Part shown: piece after piece, positions 18,301 to 26,626 of the stretch | Numbering within the stretch: the first letter of the stretch is position 1 | Layout of the letters: each line of letters starts with the position of its first letter | NCBI RefSeq assembly: GCF_002860355.1 | Contig: NZ_NMWU01000003.1 | Location: 1-52,531 of the forward strand | DNA from: Bifidobacterium margollesii | Lineage (GTDB): Bacteria; Actinomycetota; Actinomycetes; Actinomycetales; Bifidobacteriaceae | DNA: 52,531 nt | Reading direction: 5' to 3' | Position numbers and translations under genes: made by a program | The notes under the pieces: generated by a model | What the model was told of the DNA's origin: nothing | The model's database searches: none | What the model saw: the letters and a program-made list of their open reading frames with translations, nothing else

Positions 18301-21300
18301 TTCATCGGATTCTCCGGCCCCGGAGACACGGTCGGTGCGAACAGTCTCAGCCTGCTCGGACTGATCAAGGTCTCCGGCCTGCTGTCGGTGGCGGAATACT
18401 CGTCGGTCAGCGTGAGGGACGCCACCGTCTCCGGCGTTCCGACCGGCTACACCGTCACCGCCACCGGTGCGAACAGGAACAACGAAACCAACGACTATGC
18501 GGCCGGCGGCTTCTACGGTCAGGCCAACAGCACCAAAACCATCGACGCCCACGCGGTCAACCTCAAATCCGTGACCGCCGACATCGCCACCTCCGACGGC
18601 ATCGCCGGCGGATTCGTCGGTTACTCCACCACGGGCGGACTGGCCGACGCGATCAACGATTCCGACGACACCACGCTGCTGCAGAGCCTGATCGACGGCG
18701 GGCTGCTTTCCGTCAACGACCTGCTCGGCGCGGTGCCGTACCTGATCCCCAACTACAAGAACACGGACGTCTCCTACGTGAACGGCGGATTCGTGAAGGC
18801 CGACGTGGCGGGCGGCTTCGCCGGCGACTTCCAAAGCGGCAAGATCAACCAGTTCACCGCCGACGAACTCAAGAACGACCCGACGCTCGCAGCCCAGCAG
18901 GCCAAGGTGAAGGCGAATCCGGTGGCGGTGACCAACATCGACCATGTGACCGGCGGCGCGTACGCCGGCGGATTCGGCGGCAAGGTCGTCTCCGGCGCGC
19001 TCGCATCCGCAGGCAAGGGCGGACTGAGCCTGCTCGGCAAGATGGGCACGGTGAACATCTCCAGCCTGCTCAGCCTCGTCTCCGGCTACGTGCCGTTCGT
19101 GCTGTACGCGGGCGTGAAATCCGACGCCGACACCTTCAAGGCAGCGGGCGGCACCGTCGACGCCAAGGCCGACTACGGTTTGACCGTCTCCGCCGAACGA
19201 CTCGACGCCACCGATCTCAATTCCGGTTCGGCCGGCGGATACATCGGCTACGGTTCCGGCGTGCAGGTGAGCACGTCATCGGTGACGCAGCTGCGCCACA
19301 CCACGGTGAAGGCCCCGGCGAATCTGGAAGCCACCGGGTCGATCGACGACACCTATCTGAGCGCGGACAGCGCCTACGCCGTGGACGCTCCCCGATACGC
19401 GGGCGGCTACATCGGCAAGATGGACATCGGATCCACGGCGGCGGTGGGCGAAGGACTCGACCTGCTGGGCGGCACGGCGGCCGAAGTGAACGTCAGCCAG
19501 ATCCTCAGCGTGCTCGACGTGGTGGTCTCCACCATCGAGCAGTCCGACGTCTCCGGCGGTACGGGCGGGTACTCGGTGCGATCCAGCGCGGCCGACCATG
19601 CGAACGCCGACGGGAGCGCCGATCCGCTCGGCATGGCCGGTGGTTTCGCGGGCGACATCGAAGGCGGGCACATCCAGAACTCCGACGCGCACGAGTTCGC
19701 GTACATCATCGGTCAGGTCGCCGCGGGCGGCTACGTCGGCTCGATGCAACCCGGCGCGGCGGCGAACGTGCTCGGCAAGGGCAACGTGTTCAAATACATC
19801 GTGGACGCCACCAACGCGGTCTCCGTGATCCAGGACTTCGTGCCCACCATCCGCAACAGCTCCACCGACGCGGTGATCTGCGGCGGTGCGGTACGGGCGC
19901 AGGCATCCTCCGACACCACCACTCGGCGAGGCATGGCCGGTGGCTACGTGGGCCACAACCGCGGCGGACACGTCTGGGGCAAGCACGATCCCGCGCAATG
20001 GTCGAGCATCGCCGGCACCACGCCGACCGCGCGCACAGCGTACGCGGCCCGCATCCGCAGCGTGTACGGCGCCGAACTCGCCGGCGGATACACCGGATTC
20101 ATGGAGGCGGCCGACACCGCCGACGCCGGCACGATCTCCGTGCTCGGAGGCCTTGTGAAGCTCGCCGGTCTCGTCAACGCCCTGTCGCTGGTCTACCCCA
20201 CCGAGGAGCACAGCGCGGTCACCGGTCCGCTGCGCAACATGAGCTACGGCCAATGGCAGACGTGGCGCGACAACGTGGGCAAGTACGGTGCCTACGGCGC
20301 GCAGTTCACCGACGTGGTGAAGGCCGGCGCCGACACGGTGAAGGATCAGGCTACGCTGAACGACTTCCTCGACGACTACATCTTCGGATTCAACACGGTA
20401 GCCGGACGTGCCGCCTACGCGGCCGGCGCGAATCTGCGCGACTCCGGCGTGGCAGGCGGCCATGTGGGCCTGATGCGCACCGGCACGATCACCGACGGCC
20501 AGTCGCAGGACGTGAAAACCGTCGCCGCCATGCGAGCCGCGGGCGGCTACGCGGGCGCGATGGAAGCGGGCTCCGTCGCCAGCTTCGGCGACGTGGAACT
20601 GCTCGGCCTGGTCGATCTCGACCTCGGCAAGCTGCTCGGCGCCCCGCAGGTGTTCGTGCCGGTGATCAAGGCGTCGAGCGTGGCCGGATACCGCAAGGGA
20701 CTCAAGGTCTCCGCCACCGGCACCGACATCACGCACGGCACCGGCAATGCGGGCGGGTACGTCGGACTGATGGTCGGCGGGCAGATCTGGGGAGACCGAG
20801 ACGCCGACGGCAATCAGACGACCGACGCGACCAAGGCCACCCACGCCGACGTCAGCAATCTGCGCAAGGTCTCCGGGCGCAACAACGTGGGCGGCTATGT
20901 GGGCATCGCGGTGTCCGGCTCCACGGCCGACGTGGACACCAACGCCTCCGACGGGTTCCTGCAGAAGGTGCTCGACTCGCTGATCGACAACGCGAACCCG
21001 GCCGGGCTGGTGAACCTCCTGCAGGCCACCATGGTCACGATCCGCGGCGCCCACGTCAGCGCCGACAACCCCGACTGGGGCTTCACCGTCGAAAGTCGGT
21101 ACGATACGCAGGCCAACGGCAAGACCGAAACCCGGTACGCGGTCACGGCCGGCGGATTCGCCGGCTCCCTGCAGGCCGCGATCCTCGGCGACCGCGACTC
21201 CGCCAAAGGCTCCGGTACGGCGGCCGACGTGTCCAATGATCCGGCCGAAGTCACCGTCACCGGTCTGCGCGGCGTGGACGGCGGCCAGTACGCCGGCGGA

Positions 21301-23880
21301 TTCCTCGGTCTCGGCGACGTCTCCTCCGTCGCCTCGGTCGGCGGTGGTACGGCCGGCACGAGCGGCGACACCAACCTGCTGATCAAACTGCTCAAAGTGG
21401 GCAACGTCGGCGTGCTCGAAGCGTTCCGCACGTTCATCTACGACGGCCGGGTCGACGGCGTGCCCGACGGCATCCAGGTCAAGGCCCACGACGCCAACAC
21501 CTACGGCATGCTCGACTCCACCCGGTTCACCGGCGCGGCCGGCGGCTTCGGCGGCGGACTGATCAACGGATCGGTGAAGAAGTCCAGCGTCACGAACCTC
21601 AACAGCGTCACCGGGCTCAACTATACGGGCGGATTCATCGGCCATCTGGGCAAATCCGGCACCGTGGACGCCAGCCAGGCCGAGGTCGCGAGCTCGCTGC
21701 TCGCCGGACTCACCGCCGGCGTGATGGACATCTGGGGCTCCCATGTGGACGACTCGTCCGTGGCCGGCATCGCGAACGGCTTCACCGTCACCGCCACGCA
21801 CAACGGAGCAGACTACGGTCGTGGTGAATCCCTCACCGACAACAAGCATCGTTCCGGCGAGGAGGTGGCCGCCGGATTCGTCGGCTACGCGGACCTTTCC
21901 CGCATCTCCGGCGCCACGGTGACGAACTTCAAGAAGGCCGCCAGCGGCGAACTGGCGGGCGGATTCGCCGGCCAGACCACCAAGGCGTATCTGGTGGACG
22001 CTGGCGTGAACTCCAAGCTGGTGGATCTGCTGCTCAAATACATCGTCAACCCGCTGCTCGATATCCTGTACGTCAACGACATCGAACACATCGGCGACAA
22101 GCTCGACGATCTCAAGGAGCAGCATTTCGGCTGGCTCACCAAGTTCATCGATCTTGAGCTGTTCACCGACGGCAACGCGCTGTACGTGAACCTGCTCGGG
22201 CTGAAGATCGGCGTCGCGCTCGACAAGCACGGCACCGCAAACGACGACACCGACGACACGGCCGACATCTTCATCGGCGACTCGCACGTCACCGTCGGCT
22301 GCTCCAAGCAGGGTGTGGACTCCGATTCGGCGGACAACGTGAAGGTGCAGCTTATCAAGGCCAACCGCACGAAGATCACCGGCTCCTCGGTGCAGGGCAT
22401 CGCCGACGGCTACGACGTGTTCGGCGGCGGGGCAACGCAGACCTCCGACGGCACGGCGAATCTCAAGACCGGATACGCCGGCGGATTCGTGGCCGTCAAC
22501 GACGAGGGACTGCTCGAACGCAACGACATGACCTACGCCGACACGATTCGCGGCACGTCCGGCCTGGTCGGGCCGTTCTCCGGCAGAACCAACCTCGAAT
22601 CCGTATACGACTTCAACACCGTGTACGGCATCGAAGGCAACGGCAACACCTACCACATTTACCGTGACGTGCCCGCCACATGGTCGTACGCGCTCACCGC
22701 CGCCCGCAAGCAGTTCACCTACGGATCGCATATGGACGACGGTACGGGAACCGGCGGTTCGGCCGGCACCGCAGGCACGCGGAAGCTGCCGCTCAACCGG
22801 TACGACGTGGCGCATCTGGCCCGCAGCCTCGTACCCGGCACCACCGACCAGTACACGGATCCCGACATCAAGCAGTTCGCGGACTATCAGGACGCGGTGA
22901 TGGCCAACAACGTGGGTGGATCGAATACCGGAACGTCGGCCTCCGGCGTGCAGAACGAGGCCAAGCCGCTCGGCGTCTACGTCTCCTCGGCGAAGGCCGT
23001 GCTCATGCTCGACACCGCCGTAACCGAAAACAACGGAGGCCTGACCCCCGAACCCGATGAAGGTCAGGATCCGTGCGGTGCGAACGGCTGCCAGACGGTC
23101 GATCTGACCCTGCAGAAGGTGTGGAACGACGTGGCCGGCACCGTGGAACGGCCGAAGGCGATCACCCTGCGGGTCACCGCCACCTACACCGACAAGGACG
23201 GCAAGACCGTCACCCCGACGAAGATCGTGTGCCGTGACGCCGACTGCACGGCGAAGGAGCAGGCCAATCCGTGGACCGTGACCATGGACTCCTCCGACGA
23301 CGCCGGACTGTGGAGCGATACGTGGCGCAGGACAATCACCGGACTGCCGGTCGCATTCGTCGACAAGGCCTCCGGCGCGAACGGCGAGGACGTGGTGCGC
23401 TACTACACGTACAGCGTGCAGGAGATCTCCATGACCTATCCGGGCGACGGCGGAACCGGCGATGTGGCCCGCACGCCGGCCGAAGGCGGCTACAGCGTGA
23501 GCGTGGCCTACGACGCCAAGGAGCGCGTGGCCACCGTGACCAACTCGGTCGCATCCCTGCCCGACACGGGCGGCATGGGAACCCTGTGGATCGTGATCCT
23601 CGGCCTGCTGCTGGTGGCGCTCGGCACCGCCTGGTATCTGCGCGACCGGTTCAAGCCGGCGGGATTCGCCGTCTCCGCGTCGGGTGGTGCCGGTGGTGCT
23701 GGCGGTGCTGGTGGTGCCGGTGGTGCCGGTGGCGCCGGTGGCGCCGGTGCGGGAGGTGGTGACGGTGGTGCTGGTGCTGGCGCGGGAGGCATCGGTGGTG
23801 CCGGTGATGCTGGCTCTGGTGCCTTGGCTTCCCCCTTTGGGGGAAGCTGTCAGCGGCAGCTGACTGATGAGGGCCAATGA
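15334..23880 (+). CDS. Giant LPXTG surface adhesin with GLUG-like repeats, putative pilus tip protein
   Basis: 2,848 residues. ATG 15334 follows AGAGGAAG. An unusually long n-region (about 65 residues) precedes the signal helix LAAFLAVVTSMFAL and a likely cleavage after SAGA (about residue 86). From about residue 545 to 2,390 roughly 30 GLUG-like units of the form YAGGF(A/V/I)G recur, predicting a long beta-solenoid-like rod. Near the C terminus is a Cna B-type domain (VDLTLQKVWND to VATVTNS, about 2,590-2,740), then LPDTG at 2,742-2,746 and a membrane helix. Unusually, about 75 residues follow the helix: a (Gly-Gly-Ala)n stretch and LASPFGGSCQRQLTDEGQ, encoded by an interspersed repeat. Being first in the operon with pilin and sortase suggests a tip pilin. 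Confidence 0.85.
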   Translation: MTAFDWVSSRLRNRAGCMPGENGHASACSAIHSSTDRESTGHESVDRESAVRRHPRQSAAPRGRKALAAFLAVVTSMFALVPSAGADTASVSTGNASSMQIVAADTGAAAAVMNDANDTGSDTGNGGAVNDAASARSSSAATPAALPTASPSPTASRPPAASDAAKTAEPKARAVAGNPRGANTNRKTDGTATRAANPAPRAAAATNDSLSGRSVAGQTVATINGKRYILIGNEQQLHAIGTGKKVIGRIWRVQQTYSHTGDLGLIPQYDWVDTGTKEIAYDGDADLAAGEKLRNEDAEDHDTVLIPLEGKTRYRYFSYDENGNEVNATSTAGANTGLAYSADAHYLVFRNIDLAADAENGVTTGAQWTPLMFSGTMIGAISPNGDTQGDLFKQIAADGLGPANADVTKPVISNVVVNQPAGNLHVDKQQGIGFFASITSKSSITSSGNNSGGVQSLGTVTVSNLKLSDVSVTNQATVAYVNPTLVSALLDLVGLLLKPLGLGLDDLLAVHKNNPSNFATGAFAGRIYGDAKVTGCEVENAAVANVKGMTGGFVGYVEGATRYDIVSDSLGTLITVLADILNVIPFLGLGDLVDWLLGSTLGLNALVPIGYYNPVVTDSHVSGLKAGTVIGNADSPYAGGFAGAQIGAIIEDSSVTSSTAFEVRAKKYAGGFVGVSRNGEVGGLLNSLGITILSAMRPQSLIQNSTLTVSGGTGGITVTAENYAGGFAGRLANAYAVNDTLSATAKVTATASHAGGFTGRASAGWGLEAGTDSDEQSADTSLVKQLTKILTKLLETNPDGAGALLTIAGVNPSIILGARMSGDITVTSNGDYAGGIVGDGSGTVIGDSSHARLEKLSFWKYNNPRDFPTQRTTTLAGLRAVTAKGSYAGGIAGNLQPTTVAGLLNSVIKIGDLSTLKKFDQFSAFTVENAVVSGVAGTGDAAGSATGGWTVTAGTYYAGGAIGCATGGDATNVTLNALASVEAKGEAGGFIGFSGPGDTVGANSLSLLGLIKVSGLLSVAEYSSVSVRDATVSGVPTGYTVTATGANRNNETNDYAAGGFYGQANSTKTIDAHAVNLKSVTADIATSDGIAGGFVGYSTTGGLADAINDSDDTTLLQSLIDGGLLSVNDLLGAVPYLIPNYKNTDVSYVNGGFVKADVAGGFAGDFQSGKINQFTADELKNDPTLAAQQAKVKANPVAVTNIDHVTGGAYAGGFGGKVVSGALASAGKGGLSLLGKMGTVNISSLLSLVSGYVPFVLYAGVKSDADTFKAAGGTVDAKADYGLTVSAERLDATDLNSGSAGGYIGYGSGVQVSTSSVTQLRHTTVKAPANLEATGSIDDTYLSADSAYAVDAPRYAGGYIGKMDIGSTAAVGEGLDLLGGTAAEVNVSQILSVLDVVVSTIEQSDVSGGTGGYSVRSSAADHANADGSADPLGMAGGFAGDIEGGHIQNSDAHEFAYIIGQVAAGGYVGSMQPGAAANVLGKGNVFKYIVDATNAVSVIQDFVPTIRNSSTDAVICGGAVRAQASSDTTTRRGMAGGYVGHNRGGHVWGKHDPAQWSSIAGTTPTARTAYAARIRSVYGAELAGGYTGFMEAADTADAGTISVLGGLVKLAGLVNALSLVYPTEEHSAVTGPLRNMSYGQWQTWRDNVGKYGAYGAQFTDVVKAGADTVKDQATLNDFLDDYIFGFNTVAGRAAYAAGANLRDSGVAGGHVGLMRTGTITDGQSQDVKTVAAMRAAGGYAGAMEAGSVASFGDVELLGLVDLDLGKLLGAPQVFVPVIKASSVAGYRKGLKVSATGTDITHGTGNAGGYVGLMVGGQIWGDRDADGNQTTDATKATHADVSNLRKVSGRNNVGGYVGIAVSGSTADVDTNASDGFLQKVLDSLIDNANPAGLVNLLQATMVTIRGAHVSADNPDWGFTVESRYDTQANGKTETRYAVTAGGFAGSLQAAILGDRDSAKGSGTAADVSNDPAEVTVTGLRGVDGGQYAGGFLGLGDVSSVASVGGGTAGTSGDTNLLIKLLKVGNVGVLEAFRTFIYDGRVDGVPDGIQVKAHDANTYGMLDSTRFTGAAGGFGGGLINGSVKKSSVTNLNSVTGLNYTGGFIGHLGKSGTVDASQAEVASSLLAGLTAGVMDIWGSHVDDSSVAGIANGFTVTATHNGADYGRGESLTDNKHRSGEEVAAGFVGYADLSRISGATVTNFKKAASGELAGGFAGQTTKAYLVDAGVNSKLVDLLLKYIVNPLLDILYVNDIEHIGDKLDDLKEQHFGWLTKFIDLELFTDGNALYVNLLGLKIGVALDKHGTANDDTDDTADIFIGDSHVTVGCSKQGVDSDSADNVKVQLIKANRTKITGSSVQGIADGYDVFGGGATQTSDGTANLKTGYAGGFVAVNDEGLLERNDMTYADTIRGTSGLVGPFSGRTNLESVYDFNTVYGIEGNGNTYHIYRDVPATWSYALTAARKQFTYGSHMDDGTGTGGSAGTAGTRKLPLNRYDVAHLARSLVPGTTDQYTDPDIKQFADYQDAVMANNVGGSNTGTSASGVQNEAKPLGVYVSSAKAVLMLDTAVTENNGGLTPEPDEGQDPCGANGCQTVDLTLQKVWNDVAGTVERPKAITLRVTATYTDKDGKTVTPTKIVCRDADCTAKEQANPWTVTMDSSDDAGLWSDTWRRTITGLPVAFVDKASGANGEDVVRYYTYSVQEISMTYPGDGGTGDVARTPAEGGYSVSVAYDAKERVATVTNSVASLPDTGGMGTLWIVILGLLLVALGTAWYLRDRFKPAGFAVSASGGAGGAGGAGGAGGAGGAGGAGAGGGDGGAGAGAGGIGGAGDAGSGALASPFGGSCQRQLTDEGQ
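23828..23873 (+). repeat. Interspersed palindromic repeat overlapping the end of the adhesin gene
   Basis: CTTCCCCC-TTT-GGGGGAAG hairpin, GTCAGCGGCAGCTGAC hairpin-like segment, then 'tgatgaggg'. It matches the repeat at 25602-25667, yet here it is translated as the last residues of the adhesin. Confidence 0.75.
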
Positions 23881-23957
23881 ACGCCGGACCCCAGATTCAA
23901 GACTTCCGCCGATCGGCGGTAATGCAATGTTCCAAATATAAGAGAAAGGAAGCAGTG

Positions 23958-25589
23958 ATGACATCACTGATCAAGAGAATCGCAGCCGTGGTGCTCGCCG
24001 CCGCGACCGCGCTCGGCATGGCCGGCCTCGGCGCCGCCACCGCCAACGCTGCAGGAACCGGTACCATCACGGTGAACACTGTGCAGGGCTTCGCCGAAGA
24101 CAATGGCTTGAAGCTGTACAAGATGTTCGGTGCCACTGTCGATGCGACGAAGACGCCGACCGAGACCACCTACACGCTGGAGCAGGATTGGAAGGCGTTC
24201 TTCACCAGTGATGATGCCAACGCTGCCGGCACCAAGTTCGCCGACGACGCAACCCTTTCCACCAATGCGGTGAATTACATTAAAGGTCTGAGTGACACTG
24301 AGCTTGCCTCCTTCGCTAACACTGCGAAGACTTGGTCCGAGGCGAACAATATCGCCGCGACTGCTACAAGCGTTAACAAAGCCAACGACAAGAGCTATAC
24401 CTTCGAGAACCTTGATCTTGGCTACTATCTGATCGCTCCGGCCGACAGCCAGTCCAGCAACACTGTTGACCAGTCCTACCATGCACTGCTGGTGAACCTT
24501 ACCGATGCGGATCACAACGCGTCCATCCAGCTCAAGCATGAGTTCCCGACCATCGACAAGACTGTTGAGAACAAGCCCGCCATTGACAAGAACATCGGCG
24601 ACACCGTGAACTACAAGCTGTCCTCCATCGTGGCCACCAACATGGCTGATTACACTGAAGGCTACGTCTTCACGTTCCACGATGTGCTGTCCAAGGGCCT
24701 GACCGTCGACGTTGACAACTTCGCTCCCACCGTGAAAATCAATGGTACTGACGTTCCCGCGGCCGATTACACTGCAACTGCTGCCAAGCAGGCCGACGGC
24801 ACCACTAAGATCACCGTGAAGTTCAACGACATCCAGAACAAGCATCCGGAGGCCGCGGGCAAGGAAGTCACCGTCGAATACTCCGCCACCCTGAACGCGG
24901 ACGCCGTCACTGGCACTGCCGGCAACAAGAACTCCGCACAGATCGAATACAGCAACGATCCGTCTAGCAACCAGACCGGTACCTCCGTGCCGAGCGAAGT
25001 CAAGGTGCACACCTTCGAATTCACTCTCGATAAGTACACCGGCAACATTTACAACGAGTCCTCCGAACGACTCGGCGGTGCAAAGTTCAAGGTGTACGGC
25101 GACAACAACGGCACGGCTGATACCACTGCGCTGAAGTTTGCCGTTACCGCCGGCAACGGCAGCACTGCCACTACTGCCAAGTACAACAAGGATCAGGCCG
25201 CAGCCGGTCTGACCGACGAGCTCGTCACTCCGGAATATGGCCGCATCGTCATCTCCGGTCTGAAGACCGGTACTTACTGGGTGGAGGAGACCGAAGCTCC
25301 CGCCGGCTACAATAAGCTGACCGAGAAGATCAAGGTCGTAATCGAAGCCACCTACGATCTCAACGGTCAAGGTCAGGTGGACGCTACTCATACCGGCAAG
25401 CTGACCTCTTGGAAGATCACCTATAACGGTGCTGATGGCACCGGTGAGCATCCGGTGGTCCCGGTGCAGAACAACAGCGGCTTTACACTGCCGTCCACCG
25501 GTGGCATGGGCACCATCGCCTTCACCGTGGCCGGCGTGCTGATCGTCGCCTTCGGCGTCGTCTGGGCCATCCGCCGCAAGCGCGCCTAA
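23958..25589 (+). CDS. fimA: Major pilin, FimA-type LPXTG fimbrial subunit
   Basis: Shaft subunit of a sortase-assembled pilus. 543 residues from ATG 23958 (AGAAAGGA upstream). A signal peptide ends near ANA (residue 32). A pilin-type central domain with the NKPAIDKNIGDTVNYKLSSIV segment follows, then a Cna B/SpaA-type domain containing the E-box YWVEETEAPAGY (440-451), the sorting signal LPSTG (511-515), a membrane helix and a basic RRKRA tail. The classical YPK pilin motif is not present; a lysine in HEFPTIDK is the most plausible cross-linking residue. It is 77 bases downstream of the adhesin and upstream of its sortase. Confidence 0.88.
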   Translation: MTSLIKRIAAVVLAAATALGMAGLGAATANAAGTGTITVNTVQGFAEDNGLKLYKMFGATVDATKTPTETTYTLEQDWKAFFTSDDANAAGTKFADDATLSTNAVNYIKGLSDTELASFANTAKTWSEANNIAATATSVNKANDKSYTFENLDLGYYLIAPADSQSSNTVDQSYHALLVNLTDADHNASIQLKHEFPTIDKTVENKPAIDKNIGDTVNYKLSSIVATNMADYTEGYVFTFHDVLSKGLTVDVDNFAPTVKINGTDVPAADYTATAAKQADGTTKITVKFNDIQNKHPEAAGKEVTVEYSATLNADAVTGTAGNKNSAQIEYSNDPSSNQTGTSVPSEVKVHTFEFTLDKYTGNIYNESSERLGGAKFKVYGDNNGTADTTALKFAVTAGNGSTATTAKYNKDQAAAGLTDELVTPEYGRIVISGLKTGTYWVEETEAPAGYNKLTEKIKVVIEATYDLNGQGQVDATHTGKLTSWKITYNGADGTGEHPVVPVQNNSGFTLPSTGGMGTIAFTVAGVLIVAFGVVWAIRRKRA

Positions 25590-25601
25590 CCGCGTCCTCT
25601 C

Positions 25602-25667
25602 GGCTTCCCCTCTTGGGGCTTCCCCCCTCGGGGGAAGCTGGCTGCCGCTAGGCAGACTGATGAGGGG
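25602..25667 (+). repeat. Interspersed palindromic repeat after the major pilin gene
   Basis: CTTCCCC-TCTT-GGGG and CTTCCCCCC-TC-GGGGGAAG hairpins, then CTGCCGCTAGGCAG and 'actgatgagggg'. Set between pilin and sortase genes, it could cut back transcription and so keep sortase below pilin level. Confidence 0.7.
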
Positions 25668-25729
25668 TATGCGACGTTAGCCCTCGGCTTCACCGGCCCC
25701 CTCCCAATCCATCTCAAGAAACCCAATCC

Positions 25730-26626
25730 ATGAAAAAACTGCGCGACATTCTGCCCCTGCTGGTCATCATCGGAGGCCTCCTCGTCCTCTTCTACCCGAC
25801 GATCAGCAACCTTCTCATCATGCGCAACGCCAGCCGCGCCGTAGGCAACTACGACGCCGCCGTCAACGCCATGAGTGAGGAGCAGTACGCCAAAGTGCTG
25901 AATGCCGCGCACGCCTACAACGCCAAACTCGCCAAGCAGGCCGCCGGAGGCACCACCGCGCTCTCAAACGCGGTGGACTCCGCCGCCCGCGACAAGGAAT
26001 ACCAGTCGATCCTCAACATCGACGGCAACGGCATGATGGGCTACATCACCGTGCCGCGGCTCCACGAGACCCTGCCGCTCTACCACGGCACCGCCGAAAA
26101 AGTGCTGCAGGTCGGCATCGGACACCTGGAGGGCACGTCGTTCCCCGTGGGCGGCGCGTCAACCCACACGGCGGTCTCCGGCCACCGAGGACTGCCCAGC
26201 GCCAAGCTGTTCACCGACCTCGACCAGATGAAGAAGGGCGACCTCTTCTTCTTCCGCATCCTCAAAGACACCTACGCCTATCAGGTGGACAACATCATCA
26301 CGGTACTGCCCACCGACACGACATCGCTGGCCATCACGGCCGGCAAGGATCAGGCCACACTGATCACCTGCACGCCATACGGCGTGAACACGCACAGACT
26401 TCTGGTACGCGCACATCGCGTGCCGTACACGCCCGACCTGGAGGATCAGGCGGCCAAGCAGTTCGGACTGCACATACCGCCGCAATACCTGATCCCGATG
26501 ATCGGACTGGCGGTGCTGCTCGTCGGCGGCGGCATCGCCCGACACCTGTACCGCCGAACACACGACGCTCCGGTGCGGCAAGGCACCACCGGCGAAAGGA
26601 GACCGCGACATGGCAAGCACGCCTAG
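25730..26626 (+). CDS. srtC: Class C sortase, pilus polymerase
   Basis: Cysteine transpeptidase that cleaves LPXTG and joins pilin subunits. 298 residues with an N-terminal membrane anchor (8-29) and a second C-terminal helix (about 252-275), the class C layout. Catalytic His-152 lies in HTAVSGHRG, Cys-214 in TLITCTPYG and Arg-223 in VNTHRLL. The lid motif DP(F/W/Y) typical of pilus sortases is not seen; the matching stretch reads NAVDSAARDKEY. It overlaps the next gene by 17 bases, so the two are coupled. Confidence 0.92.
   Translation: MKKLRDILPLLVIIGGLLVLFYPTISNLLIMRNASRAVGNYDAAVNAMSEEQYAKVLNAAHAYNAKLAKQAAGGTTALSNAVDSAARDKEYQSILNIDGNGMMGYITVPRLHETLPLYHGTAEKVLQVGIGHLEGTSFPVGGASTHTAVSGHRGLPSAKLFTDLDQMKKGDLFFFRILKDTYAYQVDNIITVLPTDTTSLAITAGKDQATLITCTPYGVNTHRLLVRAHRVPYTPDLEDQAAKQFGLHIPPQYLIPMIGLAVLLVGGGIARHLYRRTHDAPVRQGTTGERRPRHGKHA

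Noticed and set aside
17625-21239. A 1,204-codon open frame on the plus strand
   Set aside because: It lies wholly inside the adhesin gene in another frame and is an Arg/Gly-rich product of the same GC-rich repeats, with no domain and no ribosome-binding site.
19276-23967. A 1,563-codon open frame on the minus strand
   Set aside because: It is antisense to the adhesin gene, His/Arg/Gly-rich with no recognisable domain; long antisense frames are common in high-GC repeats.
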